From positions 1 to 64,000 of the forward strand of contig NZ_SLXO01000008.1 in the NCBI RefSeq assembly GCF_004341375.1: 64,000 nt of DNA. The letters are read 5' to 3'. Under the pieces are notes generated by a model that searched no databases, had not been told where the DNA came from, and was given only the letters and a program-made list of their open reading frames with translations. Below, one piece after another: positions 27,499 to 36,873 of the stretch. The position numbers and the translations under genes are program-made. Numbering within the stretch: the first letter of the stretch is position 1; every line of letters starts with the position of its first letter. The stretch comes from Rhodothalassium salexigens DSM 2132. Lineage in GTDB: Bacteria > Pseudomonadota > Alphaproteobacteria > Sphingomonadales > Rhodothalassiaceae.

Positions 27499-28455
27499 TC
27501 AGGCGTGGCGGCGGCGTCCGGCAACCCCTGCGGCCAGCAGACCCAAGCCCAGCAGGCCCATGGTCGCCGGGGCCGGGATCAGGTTGAAGGCGAAATCGGC
27601 GTCGTTGCGCACCGGGAAGATGTCGCCGCCATTGGCATCGGCAGGCGCGAGCAGCGACCCGCTGACACCCAGTTGGTTGTTAACCAGCGCACCCGGGCCG
27701 TCATAAGCGGTCACGGTCAGTCCACCAATGAAATCGCCCAACTTCGACACGCCGGGGAACAGGTCGCCGGTCAGGCCGCCGCCGCCGAAGGTGCTGAGGA
27801 ACAGCGGCACATCGAAGGCCATGAACATGTCGGACGAGCTCGGGTCGAGGATCGCGTTGGCAAGGAAATCGCCGTCGGTGGCAAGCGCGATCGCCTGGGC
27901 GAAATCGTTCGCTTCGAAATCGTCGTCCGGCGCTGCGTCGCTCACATCACCGCGTTCCAGGGTGAAGTTATTGTTCGGGTCGTCCCACAGGCGCAGGACG
28001 GTGTTGGCATCGGTCGCCGCATTGCTGCCGGTCAGGCCGAAGATCGAGTTGAAATCGGTCAATGACGCCGCAGTGAAGGTGAAATCCCCGTCCGCATAGG
28101 ATTCGCCGCCCGCCGTGGTGCCGATCGTGCGGGTGCCGATGTTGGTGATCGAGTCCAATTGCAGCGCGAAGACGCCGGTGACCTCGGTCCCAATTCCGTC
28201 AAGGCGATTGGCGTCGCCACCGATCGAGGTGATGTCGAGGATACCGGCGAAGATGTCACCTGCTTGCAGTTGGCCGCTCACCTGGGTGAAGCCGCCTTGA
28301 CCATCGGGGCGCAGCACGAATTCACCGCTGTCGTCCTCAAAGGTGGTCGTGCCACCATTGTTGATGAAGCTGGTCGGGAAAGCCGCAGCCGGGGCCGTGG
28401 CCAGCAAGGCGGCGACAGCAGCGCCGGCCAAGCCTTTGATCATGGGAGCGAACAT
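27499..28455 (-). CDS. PEP-CTERM sorting-domain protein, predicted exosortase substrate
   Basis: This 318-residue secreted protein has an N-terminal signal peptide (AGAAVAALLATAPAAAF) and a C-terminal sorting tail of 26 residues: IPAPATM, then a Gly/Leu membrane segment and a GRRRHA cluster. The sorting motif is PAP instead of PEP. The mature part is acidic, Thr/Asp/Gly-rich and almost free of Cys, as is usual for these substrates. No catalytic domain is recognised. The upstream sigma-54 promoter at 28522-28539 points to control by PrsR, and the exosortase at 17988 should process it. It probably becomes surface- or matrix-associated. Confidence 0.87.
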   Translation of the reverse strand: MFAPMIKGLAGAAVAALLATAPAAAFPTSFINNGGTTTFEDDSGEFVLRPDGQGGFTQVSGQLQAGDIFAGILDITSIGGDANRLDGIGTEVTGVFALQLDSITNIGTRTIGTTAGGESYADGDFTFTAASLTDFNSIFGLTGSNAATDANTVLRLWDDPNNNFTLERGDVSDAAPDDDFEANDFAQAIALATDGDFLANAILDPSSSDMFMAFDVPLFLSTFGGGGLTGDLFPGVSKLGDFIGGLTVTAYDGPGALVNNQLGVSGSLLAPADANGGDIFPVRNDADFAFNLIPAPATMGLLGLGLLAAGVAGRRRHA

Positions 28456-28521
28456 GTCGTTTCCTCTGTTGAATTAGGCGGTCGGTCATTTACCGCACGG
28501 GATTGCGGATTGCTGGTTAAC

Positions 28522-28539
28522 AAGCATGAGCTGTGCCAA
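28522..28539 (-). promoter_or_regulatory. sigma-54 (-24/-12) promoter for PEP-CTERM gene
   Basis: On the minus strand this reads TTGGCACAGCTCATGCTT. The -24 GG and -12 GC are separated by exactly 10 bases, and the TGGCAC element is perfect. It lies about 70 bases before the ATG of the PEP-CTERM protein. The locus also encodes PrsR, a sigma-54 activator, making this a likely PrsR target. Confidence 0.75.
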
Positions 28540-28863
28540 CTCCACGAAGTCATATAAAACATTGATTTAAGTATCGATTTTGCTTTTCTGGTGCGGCCGG
28601 CCGCGGCCTTGTCAGTATTCTTTACAGCCGGATCGCCGGCAATTCCGAGGGCGTAAGAATGGCTGACACCGGGGCGCGGGGGCGGATCTGCGGCCGGTCG
28701 ACCGGTTGGGGCGAGAGCGCGTCAAGGGTGACGGATCCTTGCCCTGGTCTGCTTGGTCGGGCGGGGCGGCGGTGCGGATCGCAGGCGCGAGGCTCGTCCA
28801 TCGGGCCGCGCCGGGCTCGCAGGGCGGCCACCGCGGCGTTGGCGGCAAGGGGTCTTGGCCGAC

Positions 28864-28902
28864 CAAAGAAAAGCCGGTGCGAGAGCGTCCCCCGCACCGG
28901 CT
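28864..28902 (-). terminator. rho-independent terminator of prsT
   Basis: On the minus strand, a 10-base perfect stem AGCCGGTGCG / CGCACCGGCT with an 11-base loop is followed by TTTTCTTT. It lies 35 bases after the prsT stop codon. Confidence 0.85.
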
Positions 28903-28936
28903 CGGACCCGAAGCGCCGTTAAGGGGCGCCGGATGG

Positions 28937-31717
28937 TCAGGGCAATTGCGCCAGCAGCGTGCGCGCTTCCTCCTGTCCGGCGAAGCGGGTGCGGGCCAGG
29001 TCGCGCAGGACCGGCTTGGCTTCCTCGCCGGCGCCGTCGGCGATCAGTGCCTTGGCATAGTGAAGCCGCACGTCCGGCAGCGCGCTGTTGGCCGCGGCCG
29101 TCGCCAGATGCTCGCGCGCCGCGGCGGTGTCGCCTTGTTCGAGCAGGATGACCCCGAGGGTATCCAGCACCTGGGGCTCGTCCGGGCGCTGATCCAGCGC
29201 CCGTTCGGCCAGATCCTTGGCCGTGTCGAGTTTGTCCAGTTGCAGCGCCGTCCAGGCGGCGTTGTTGAGCATGATCCACGAGCGCTGCCCGGTATCGGGC
29301 AACGCCTCATAAGCGGCCCATGCCGCATCATAGTCGCCGGCGGTGAGGAACTGGTTGAACAGAAAGGCGCGCACGAAGGCATCTTCAGGCTTTTCTGCGA
29401 GCCATTGCTGCAACAGGCCAACCGCGTCGTCCGATCGGCCGCGCCGCGCCATCACCCGCGACAGCGAGACCAGGTTTTCGTTCGACGCCTCCACGTCCAT
29501 CAGGGTCTCAAAATAGTCTTGCGCGTCGGCAAGGCGGTCCTGCCGCACGGCGACCTGGCCGGCGAGGCGCAGCACGCGCGGGTCGTCGGGCGCCAGTTCC
29601 TTCAGGGCGTCCAATTGCAGGCGTGCCCGGCGGTCCTGATCCAAGCCGATCAGCACCTGGGTGCGCACCAGTCGCGGTTCTACCGCGTCCGGTGCCAGAG
29701 CGACCGATTTCTCGATCGTCGACAGCGCCTGTTCGAGACCGCCATCGGCGGCCTGGGCGCGCGCCAGCAGCAGCAGCGCCGCGGTATCTTCGGGGCGTTG
29801 GTCGACCAGCCGCTCGAACGCGGTGGTGGCGGCGCCGGGGTCGCCTTGCTCGAACCGGGCCAGCCCCAGCAGGCGCAGCAACGCAGGGTTGTCCGGCGCC
29901 CGGTCGAGGCCGGCGCTGGCCAGCTCGGCGGCCTCGTCCGGCTGTCCCTGGGCCAGGCGTATCCGCGACAGCAGGCCCCGGGCGATCACGCTGTCGGGTT
30001 GGCTGTCGATCTGGCGCGCCAGCACGTCCACCGCATCGTCCAGGCGGCCCTGGGACAACAGCACCTTGACCAGCGCAGGCAGCAGGCTGTCATCGGCCTC
30101 GCCGGCGGTCAGCCCCTGGCGCAGCAGCCGTTCGGCTTCCTCGGTGTTGCCCTGGCGCTGCCGGATCACCGCCATCGACAGGACGGCCATATTGTTGCCC
30201 GGCTCGATGTCGAGGGCGCGCTGGAAGCGGTCTTCGGCCGCCGCCATGTCGCCGTCGCGCACATAAGCCAGCCCTTCGAGAATCGGGCTGAGCGCGGGAC
30301 GCTCCGGCGCGTCCGCCAGATCCCGGGCGATGGCGCGGACGCCATCGGTGTCGCCCGCCTGCAATTGCAGCAGCGCGATGCGCATGCTCTGCTCGACGGA
30401 CACGGTCTGTCCGGCCTCGCGCAGCTTGGTCAGGGTGTCGCGCGCGCCCGCGGTCTCGCCGGTGGCCAATTGCATGAGCGCCAGACCGCTGGCCAGCGCC
30501 GAATTGTCGGGTTCGGTCGCCGCCAACTCGGCCAGCAAATCGCGTGCCCGGTCGCGGTCGCCGGCTTCGAGCGCCGCCCGCACGGCCAAGCGGCGCGCCA
30601 TGCCGTCTTCGCCGAGCGGCACCGCTTCGAGCGCTTCCAAGGCCGCCTGCGGCTCGCCAAGGCGCATGTGAGACTGGGCCAGGGTCTTGGCGATGGTGAC
30701 CCGCAGGCCCGGGGTGCCGCCGGGAACCCGTTTCAGATGGTTGACCGCCAGTTGATCGTTTTTCAGCGCGTTGTTGGCGAAACCAGCGACCAGCATGGCC
30801 GGCGTGAAATCGCTGTTGGCGCTCAGAATCCGCTCCGAGGTGGTCTTCGCGGTCTCATAGTCTTTTTGCAGTAAGGCGACGACGCTGCGCAGATGGGCCA
30901 GCCCCAGGGTCAGTTCGCCGGCGGTCCGGGCATAGGTCTTGATCACCTCTTCGGCTTGCGCAAGCTGGTCCGTGCGCAGCAGGGCGACCACATAATTGGT
31001 CGCCGTATCCGAGGCATAGGGCTCGATCGCATAGGCGCGGGCAAGGCTTTCACGCGCCGCGTCGAGATTGCCGTCGCGCACCTGCAACTGGCCATTCAGA
31101 AACCAGGCGTCGGCGCTTGGCGTCGGACTTTCGATCGCCTCGGTGACCAGGGCGCGAAAGCGGGCCTCATCGCCCCGGCTGGCCGCGATCATCGCCTGGC
31201 GGGTCAGGATCTCGGCGCCGGCGTTGCCGGGCAGCCGGTCCAGAACCCCCTCGGCCTCATCCACCCGGCCCAGCCCGATCAGCGCGTCGGTGCGCGCCAA
31301 CTTGACGGCGAACAGGTCGCGCACCGTCGGGTCGAGCTGCTTGACCGCGTCGAGCACGGCGTCGAAGTCGCCGGCTTCGACCAGGGTACGCATCAGCTTG
31401 GGCCACACGGTCACCGGATCGCCGCCCGATTGCAGCGCCCGGCGAAACTCTTTTTCCGCCGTTGCGAGATCGTAGCGAGCCAGGTGCAGCGATCCTAGCG
31501 CGACCCGCGCGGGCGCATAGTCGGGGGCGACCTTGACGGCGTTCTTCAATTCGATCTCGGCGGCTTGATAGCGCCCGTTCTCCATCGCCTCGCGTCCGGC
31601 GTCGATGAACCCCTCGGCCTGTTCGATCGGGTCACTTTCCGAGCAGGCCGCCAGACCCACAGCGATCAGGCCGATCATAAGGCGTCGGGCCGCGATCGTG
31701 ACTTTCTGGGACAACAT
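28937..31717 (-). CDS. prsT: XrtA/PEP-CTERM system TPR-repeat lipoprotein PrsT
   Basis: This 926-residue lipoprotein has a signal peptide ending LAAC (Cys25) and then about 20 or more tetratricopeptide repeats across the rest of the chain, e.g. GRYQAAEIELKNAVKVAPD. This matches PrsT, the TPR protein encoded with PrsK and PrsR in exosortase systems. It probably sits in the outer membrane facing the periplasm as a scaffold for export or sorting. It diverges from prsK with a 333-base gap and has its own terminator. Length agrees with the family (about 900 residues). Confidence 0.93.
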   Translation of the reverse strand: MLSQKVTIAARRLMIGLIAVGLAACSESDPIEQAEGFIDAGREAMENGRYQAAEIELKNAVKVAPDYAPARVALGSLHLARYDLATAEKEFRRALQSGGDPVTVWPKLMRTLVEAGDFDAVLDAVKQLDPTVRDLFAVKLARTDALIGLGRVDEAEGVLDRLPGNAGAEILTRQAMIAASRGDEARFRALVTEAIESPTPSADAWFLNGQLQVRDGNLDAARESLARAYAIEPYASDTATNYVVALLRTDQLAQAEEVIKTYARTAGELTLGLAHLRSVVALLQKDYETAKTTSERILSANSDFTPAMLVAGFANNALKNDQLAVNHLKRVPGGTPGLRVTIAKTLAQSHMRLGEPQAALEALEAVPLGEDGMARRLAVRAALEAGDRDRARDLLAELAATEPDNSALASGLALMQLATGETAGARDTLTKLREAGQTVSVEQSMRIALLQLQAGDTDGVRAIARDLADAPERPALSPILEGLAYVRDGDMAAAEDRFQRALDIEPGNNMAVLSMAVIRQRQGNTEEAERLLRQGLTAGEADDSLLPALVKVLLSQGRLDDAVDVLARQIDSQPDSVIARGLLSRIRLAQGQPDEAAELASAGLDRAPDNPALLRLLGLARFEQGDPGAATTAFERLVDQRPEDTAALLLLARAQAADGGLEQALSTIEKSVALAPDAVEPRLVRTQVLIGLDQDRRARLQLDALKELAPDDPRVLRLAGQVAVRQDRLADAQDYFETLMDVEASNENLVSLSRVMARRGRSDDAVGLLQQWLAEKPEDAFVRAFLFNQFLTAGDYDAAWAAYEALPDTGQRSWIMLNNAAWTALQLDKLDTAKDLAERALDQRPDEPQVLDTLGVILLEQGDTAAAREHLATAAANSALPDVRLHYAKALIADGAGEEAKPVLRDLARTRFAGQEEARTLLAQLP

Positions 31718-32050
31718 GATGGTGTCTACCCCTCGTTTCGCGTTTCCTATTCCGTGGCGACGGTCGTTCCGCCGTCGTTATCGCCCGCTGATTGGGGGCG
31801 CCGGCGCCCGACCATCGCCGATTGACCGGTCCCCGACCACTACATATCCTTCCCATCGCTCAGGCACAACGCAAGGGCACCCGGGCAAGGGCCCCTGGGC
31901 GAGGCCCCGCCCCGCTGGGCCGGGACCTCTGATAAGGACCTGTGGGCACAGACGAACGGGCAAGGGGCTGCCGGGCAGGGGGCGCCGGGCACGCCAAGGG
32001 ATGTCGCGGGGTGCGCGGGTCGGCATGTCGCCGACGATGGGGGCTTGGGC
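31718..32050. promoter_or_regulatory. 333-base divergent region between prsT and prsK
   Basis: This should contain the divergent promoters of prsT and prsK. It is GC-rich and no convincing sigma-70 or sigma-54 hexamers were found. No gene is seen. Confidence 0.4.
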
Positions 32051-34126
32051 ATGGGAATGATATTGTTGTCGCGGCTGGGACCTGGCGACCCACACCAGCT
32101 TTACGTGATCGCCAACGGCATCACCGCCACCGGTTTCCTTGTCATGGCCGTCGTGGTGGCGGTTGCCGGGTGGCGTGGCTGGCAGGCCCGGTTGTTTGCT
32201 TCGGCCGCGCTGGGCCAGGCGCTGTGGGCCGGGGCGCTGCTGGTGACGGGGCCGGGCGGTGCGGTCGCGTCGGTGCTGTACACCTTGCACCTGGCGGCTT
32301 GGTCGGTGTTTCTGGCCAGCATGTTGCCGGGCCGGTTGAGCGGCTTGCCGCTCACCGGGTCGCTCGGCAGTGTGCTCCTCGTGGGTCTCAAGGCGGTGCT
32401 GGTCTATGCCGGGCCGGGGGGTGGCGGTGCCGAGTTGGCGGCGGCCCTGCGCACCGAACTGACGCTCGACCTGCTGGCGACGATCCTGGCGCTGTTGCTG
32501 GCCGTTGGCGTCTTTCACGCCGCGGGCGAATCCAAGCGCTGGGCGCTCAAATTCATCTGCTTCCCCTTGGCCATGGTGTTCGCGTTCGACCTCGTCTTGT
32601 TGTCGCAGTCGCTGGCCATGGGGCTCCCGGGGGTGGAGTATGTCAACCTGTCGGCCCTGCTCAACGCGGTGGCGGTGCCGCTGGTCGCCTGGGGGGTGCA
32701 TCGCTGCGGCTTCTGGGCCGAGGAAATCGTCGTCTCGCGTCAGGCCGCGCTCTATTCGATCACCTTGATCGGCGTTGGCGCCTATCTGTTGGCGGTCTCC
32801 GTCGTCGCTCTGCTGTTGGAGCGTGGCGTCGGCACCATGGTGGTGCCGCTGCGCGACGGCTTGCTGGTGGCGTCGATTCTGCTGGTGGCGTTTTTGTTGT
32901 CCTCGGGCAGTACCCGGGCGCGGATCAAGGGCTTCGTGGGTCGGCACCTCTACGTACAGCGCTACGATTATGCGCTCGAATGGCGCAAGTTCATGCACAC
33001 CCTGTCGGAAGAAGACCCGGACAGCCCGCTTGAGACGCGCATCATCCGGGCGTGTGCCGACCTGATGGAGGTGCCGGGCGGGGCGCTGTGGCTGACCGAG
33101 GCCGGTCGACTGCACCTGGCGGCGACCTGGAACTACCGCGCCGCCGGCGTGCAGCCCGGCCGCGTCGCCGAGGCGCTGTTCCAGGACCGCACGGGCGACT
33201 GGACCTGTCTCTACGGCCGTCGCTTGGCCGCCAGCCCGTTTGGCGCCGACCCGTCGGCCTGGGCGGCCATTCCGCTGCCCTGGGGGGGCTCGTTGGTCGG
33301 GGTCATCGTGCTCAGTCCGCCGCGCGCGCCCCATACCATCGATGCCCAGGACGAAGACCTGTTGATGCTGATTGCCCGGCAATGCAGCAGTTTCGTCAAG
33401 GAACACCGTGCGGTGCGCAGCCTGGAGGAGACCAGGCAGTTCGCCAAATTCAACCGCCAGTACGCCTTCGTTGCCCACGACATCAAGAACATCGTGTCGC
33501 AACTATCGGTCATGGTGCGCAACTTCGAGCGCCATTACGACAACCCCGCATTTCGCGACGATATCCAGACGACGATCAACAATGCCGTCGACCGGCTTCA
33601 GGAGATGCTCAAGCGTCTGGCCCGGTTCGAAGCCGGCGAGGCAGCGCTGGAACCCCAGGAGGAACTGCGCGCCTATGATATGGTGCGCGAGCAGGTGGCC
33701 GAGCGGGCCGCGTCGGCGCCCTGTCCGGTGCGCTTGGCTGCCGACGCAGCCGCCAAGGGTGCGCGCATTCGCACCTCCCGCGAGCGGTTCACCGTGGTTC
33801 TGGGCCATTTGTTGTCAAACGCTTGTGAAGCGAACGGAAGTAGTGGTAGCGTCCAGGTCTCCATGGCATTGAGTGATCGTGAAATCGTCCTCGACATCAG
33901 TGACGAAGGGCCGGGAATGAGCTTTGAGTTCGTGCGCGATTATCTGTTCCAGCCCTTTCGCACCACCAAGGCATCGGGCTATGGCGTCGGCGCCTACCAG
34001 TGCCGCGAGTTTGCCCGCGAGCAGGGCGGTGATCTCGACGTGATCTCAAGCCCGGGGTCGGGGACGACCATGCGCCTGCGCCTGCCGGTGGTCGGGGCGG
34101 TGGTGGCGGAGCCTGCCGCTTCATGA
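32051..34126 (+). CDS. prsK: XrtA/PEP-CTERM system histidine kinase PrsK
   Basis: This 691-residue membrane sensor kinase has about eight N-terminal membrane segments (residues 1-300), a GAF domain (about 330-460), a phosphoacceptor helix with AHDIKNIVSQLSV (His476), and a C-terminal HATPase domain: N box LLSNACEANG, G1 DEGPGM, G2 GYGVGAYQCREF. This is the PrsK layout. It should phosphorylate PrsR, whose gene overlaps its stop by four bases. The signal sensed is unknown. ATG at 32051 is preferred; 32057 and an upstream TTG are alternatives. Confidence 0.93.
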   Translation: MGMILLSRLGPGDPHQLYVIANGITATGFLVMAVVVAVAGWRGWQARLFASAALGQALWAGALLVTGPGGAVASVLYTLHLAAWSVFLASMLPGRLSGLPLTGSLGSVLLVGLKAVLVYAGPGGGGAELAAALRTELTLDLLATILALLLAVGVFHAAGESKRWALKFICFPLAMVFAFDLVLLSQSLAMGLPGVEYVNLSALLNAVAVPLVAWGVHRCGFWAEEIVVSRQAALYSITLIGVGAYLLAVSVVALLLERGVGTMVVPLRDGLLVASILLVAFLLSSGSTRARIKGFVGRHLYVQRYDYALEWRKFMHTLSEEDPDSPLETRIIRACADLMEVPGGALWLTEAGRLHLAATWNYRAAGVQPGRVAEALFQDRTGDWTCLYGRRLAASPFGADPSAWAAIPLPWGGSLVGVIVLSPPRAPHTIDAQDEDLLMLIARQCSSFVKEHRAVRSLEETRQFAKFNRQYAFVAHDIKNIVSQLSVMVRNFERHYDNPAFRDDIQTTINNAVDRLQEMLKRLARFEAGEAALEPQEELRAYDMVREQVAERAASAPCPVRLAADAAAKGARIRTSRERFTVVLGHLLSNACEANGSSGSVQVSMALSDREIVLDISDEGPGMSFEFVRDYLFQPFRTTKASGYGVGAYQCREFAREQGGDLDVISSPGSGTTMRLRLPVVGAVVAEPAAS

Positions 34127-35508
34127 CCGGCTCGAACCCCGTGACCGCCTCGAAAACGACCGCCTCGAAGACGGTCCTGCTGGTCGTCGACGATGACGAC
34201 GGCATCGCGCGTCAGTTGAAATGGGCGTTCGACGGTTTCCAGGTGCAGACGTGCGGCGACCGTCCCTCGGCGCTGGCGGCGGCGCATAAGCGCACACCGG
34301 CGGTGGTCCTGCTCGACCTCGGCCTGCCGCCCAACGCCGACGAGGCGACCGAGGGCCTGACCGCGCTCGAAGAACTGCTCGCCGTGGCGCCGAGTGCCAA
34401 GGTGATCGTCATGACCGGGCAGAAGGATCGCTCCTATGCGCTGCGCTCGGTGGCGCTTGGGGCTTATGATTTCTATCAAAAGCCGCTCGACCTGGACGAA
34501 TTGGGGCTGATCGTCGAACGCGCGCGCCGCCTGTATGAGATCGAGCAGGAGAACAAGGCGCTTCAGGCCACCCAGGCGCAATCGCAGATCCCGGGGCTTT
34601 TGACCACCAGCCCGCAAGTGCACCAGGTCAGCCAGCAGGTCGCGCGGATCGCCCGCACCGACGTCGCGGTGCTGATCACCGGCGAAAGCGGTACCGGCAA
34701 GGAACTGGTCGCCCAAGGGGTGCATGCCCTGAGCCCGCGCGACCAGGGGCCATTCGTCGCCATCAACTGCGCGGCGATCCCGGAGAACCTTCTGGAATCA
34801 GAACTGTTCGGCCATGAAAAGGGCGCCTTCACCGGTGCCCATAAAACCACCATCGGCAAGGTCGAACAGGCTCACAAGGGCACCTTGTTTCTCGACGAGA
34901 TCGGCGAAATGCCGATGGCGTTGCAGGCCAAGATGCTGCGCGTGCTGCAGGAGCGCATGGTCGAGCGGGTCGGCGGGCGCACCGGGGTAGCGGTCGATTT
35001 CCGGCTGGTCGCCGCCACCAACCGCGATCTGGAACAGGCGATCAAGACCGGCGAATTCCGCGAGGATCTTTATTACCGGATCGGCGAGGCGGTGGTGACG
35101 ATCCCGCCGCTGCGCGAGCGCCCGGAAGACGCCATGTTGATCGCCCAGCGGTTTTTGCAAAGCTGGGCGGGCGAGCAGGGGCTCAACTGCCCCGGCTTCG
35201 CGCCCGAGGCCATGTCGGCGATCATGGACTATGAATGGCCCGGCAATGTGCGCGAGTTGCAAAGCCGCATCAAGCGCGCGGCGGCGGTCGCCGACGGTCG
35301 GGTGACCGCGGCTGATTTGCAACTGGCCGCCCCCGATCAGGATCGCGACGCGGTGGTGTCGCTCAAGGAGGCGCGCCGCCATGCCGAGTTGGACGCCACG
35401 CGCAAGGCCATGGCGGCGGCCGGCGGCAATCTGTCCGAGGCCGCCCGGTTGCTGGAGGTGAGCCGGCCGCGTCTTTACCAGCTTCTCGACGAACACGGGC
35501 TGCGCTAG
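34123..35508 (+). CDS. prsR: PEP-CTERM-box response regulator PrsR, sigma-54 activator
   Basis: This 461-residue regulator has three domains in order: a receiver with phosphoacceptor Asp65 in VVLLDLGLPP, a sigma-54 AAA+ domain with Walker A GESGTGKE at residues 187-194, the GAFTGA loop at 234-239 and Walker B GTLFLDEIGEMP, and a Fis-type HTH at the C-terminus (NLSEAARLLEVSRPRLYQLL). An intact GAFTGA shows it can remodel sigma-54 RNA polymerase. Its ATG overlaps the prsK stop. The sigma-54 promoter before the PEP-CTERM gene at 28455 is a good candidate target. Confidence 0.95.
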   Translation: MTGSNPVTASKTTASKTVLLVVDDDDGIARQLKWAFDGFQVQTCGDRPSALAAAHKRTPAVVLLDLGLPPNADEATEGLTALEELLAVAPSAKVIVMTGQKDRSYALRSVALGAYDFYQKPLDLDELGLIVERARRLYEIEQENKALQATQAQSQIPGLLTTSPQVHQVSQQVARIARTDVAVLITGESGTGKELVAQGVHALSPRDQGPFVAINCAAIPENLLESELFGHEKGAFTGAHKTTIGKVEQAHKGTLFLDEIGEMPMALQAKMLRVLQERMVERVGGRTGVAVDFRLVAATNRDLEQAIKTGEFREDLYYRIGEAVVTIPPLRERPEDAMLIAQRFLQSWAGEQGLNCPGFAPEAMSAIMDYEWPGNVRELQSRIKRAAAVADGRVTAADLQLAAPDQDRDAVVSLKEARRHAELDATRKAMAAAGGNLSEAARLLEVSRPRLYQLLDEHGLR

Positions 35509-35560
35509 GGTCTGCCGCGCCGCTTGCCTCCGCCCTCGTCTGCGCGATCGGGACCAGATC

Positions 35561-36634
35561 ATGGCCGTCTCTGATACGACAACCTCGTCCGCGGCGGATG
35601 CACCCACCGCCCCCGGGGGCACCGATGCGCCCCGGGGCGACCGGCCGCTTCTGTGCGTCGTCATCGATACCGAAGAGGAATTCGACTGGTCGGCGCCGTT
35701 CGATCGGGCCAGCCGGGGCGTCACCAATATCGCCCACCAGGACCGCGCCCAGGCGTTGTTCGCCCGCTATGGTATCACGCCCACCTATGTGATCGACCAT
35801 CCCGTGGCCGCGACCGCCGACGCCGCGGCGACCCTCAAGGGCTATCAGGACGCCGGCAGCGCGTTGATCGGCGCGCACCTGCACCCGTGGGTCAACCCGC
35901 CCTATGACGAGGCGGTCAGCCGGCGCCATTCCTACCCCGGCAATCTGCCCGCGGCGCTGGAACGGGCCAAACTGGCCGTGCTGACCGAGACCATCGCCGA
36001 GGCGTTCGGGCACCGGCCGACCGTCTACAAGGCCGGCCGCTACGGGCTCGGCCCCAATACGCCGGCGATCCTGGCCGACCTGGGCTATGAAATCGACGCC
36101 AGCGTGGTCCCCTACACCAGCTTCGCCGCCGACACCGGGCCCGACTTCACCGCCGAGGGGCCATGGGTGCGCGGCCTGGCCGGCGCGCCCGGGGTGATGG
36201 AACTGCCGCTCAGCGTCGGTTTCGCGGGCGCCTTGCGCGGCCGGGGGCGGGCGCTGTTCCCGCGCTTGAGCGGGCGCCGGGGCATGGCCTTGCGGCTGCC
36301 CGGCATCGCCGCGCGCAGCGGCTTGCTCGAACGCATCCGCCTGAGCCCCGAAGGCGCCGATGCAGGCGACCATATCCGGCTGGTGCGGGCGCTCCATCGC
36401 GACGGGGTACGGGTTTTCAGCTACACCTATCACAGCCCCTCCATGGTGCCCGGCCACACGCCCTATGTGCGCACGCCCGCCGACCTGGATCGTTTCCTGG
36501 GCGAGATGGAGCGCTTTTTCGCCTTTTTCCTCGGTGCTTTCGGCGGCGTGGCCACGACCCCGCCCCAGGTTCGGGCGCTGTGGCGGGCGGGCGTGCTGAG
36601 CGCCGGGGCGGTGCCGGGCGATCCTACGCCATAG
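35561..36634 (+). CDS. polysaccharide deacetylase family protein
   Basis: This 357-residue protein is a NodB-type carbohydrate-esterase-4 relative. CVVIDTEEEFDW carries the metal/base acid pair, AHLHPWVNPP the histidine ligands, and VYKAGRYGLG the substrate loop. A late YTYHSPSMVPGHTPY motif closes the site. No signal peptide is seen. It is distinct from the XrtA deacetylase at 15933 and starts 52 bases after prsR, so it may be cotranscribed. It could deacetylate a polymer intermediate or a surface glycan. Confidence 0.82.
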   Translation: MAVSDTTTSSAADAPTAPGGTDAPRGDRPLLCVVIDTEEEFDWSAPFDRASRGVTNIAHQDRAQALFARYGITPTYVIDHPVAATADAAATLKGYQDAGSALIGAHLHPWVNPPYDEAVSRRHSYPGNLPAALERAKLAVLTETIAEAFGHRPTVYKAGRYGLGPNTPAILADLGYEIDASVVPYTSFAADTGPDFTAEGPWVRGLAGAPGVMELPLSVGFAGALRGRGRALFPRLSGRRGMALRLPGIAARSGLLERIRLSPEGADAGDHIRLVRALHRDGVRVFSYTYHSPSMVPGHTPYVRTPADLDRFLGEMERFFAFFLGAFGGVATTPPQVRALWRAGVLSAGAVPGDPTP

Positions 36635-36817
36635 CGGTGCCGACCGCCCGCCGCCCGATCAGCCGATCGGTATCGCAACGCCGGTGCCGGCGCCCGCGGG
36701 TCGGGCCGTTTTGGCGTCGTCGCCCAAGAGGGCGGGCTGGCGGCGACGGTCGCACCCGGCTTACGGCATCGCCGGGCGGCGAAGCGTTGAGCGTTAAGAA
36801 GTTGTTAACAAAAACAA

Positions 36818-36846
36818 TTGACACAAAGTGCAACCTGACGGATAGT
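36818..36846 (+). promoter_or_regulatory. sigma-70 type promoter for second PEP-CTERM gene
   Basis: A perfect -35 box TTGACA (36818-36823) is followed after exactly 17 bases by GATAGT (36841-36846), 28 bases before the ATG. No sigma-54 site is seen here, unlike the other substrate gene. Confidence 0.6.
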
Positions 36847-36873
36847 TCGCCTGTATGGATGTAAGAGGGTGTC

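Larger units (their letters stand above)
28456..28936. other. 481-base intergenic region with no gene
   Basis: It holds the sigma-54 promoter of the downstream PEP-CTERM gene (28522-28539) and the terminator of prsT (28864-28902). The rest, about 28,560-28,860, has open frames on both strands but no ribosome-binding site or recognisable protein, so it appears non-coding. Confidence 0.6.

Noticed and set aside
28706-30874. A 722-residue open frame on the plus strand
   Set aside because: It is antisense to prsT and reads as Gln/Arg/Gly-rich repeats mirroring the TPR repeats.
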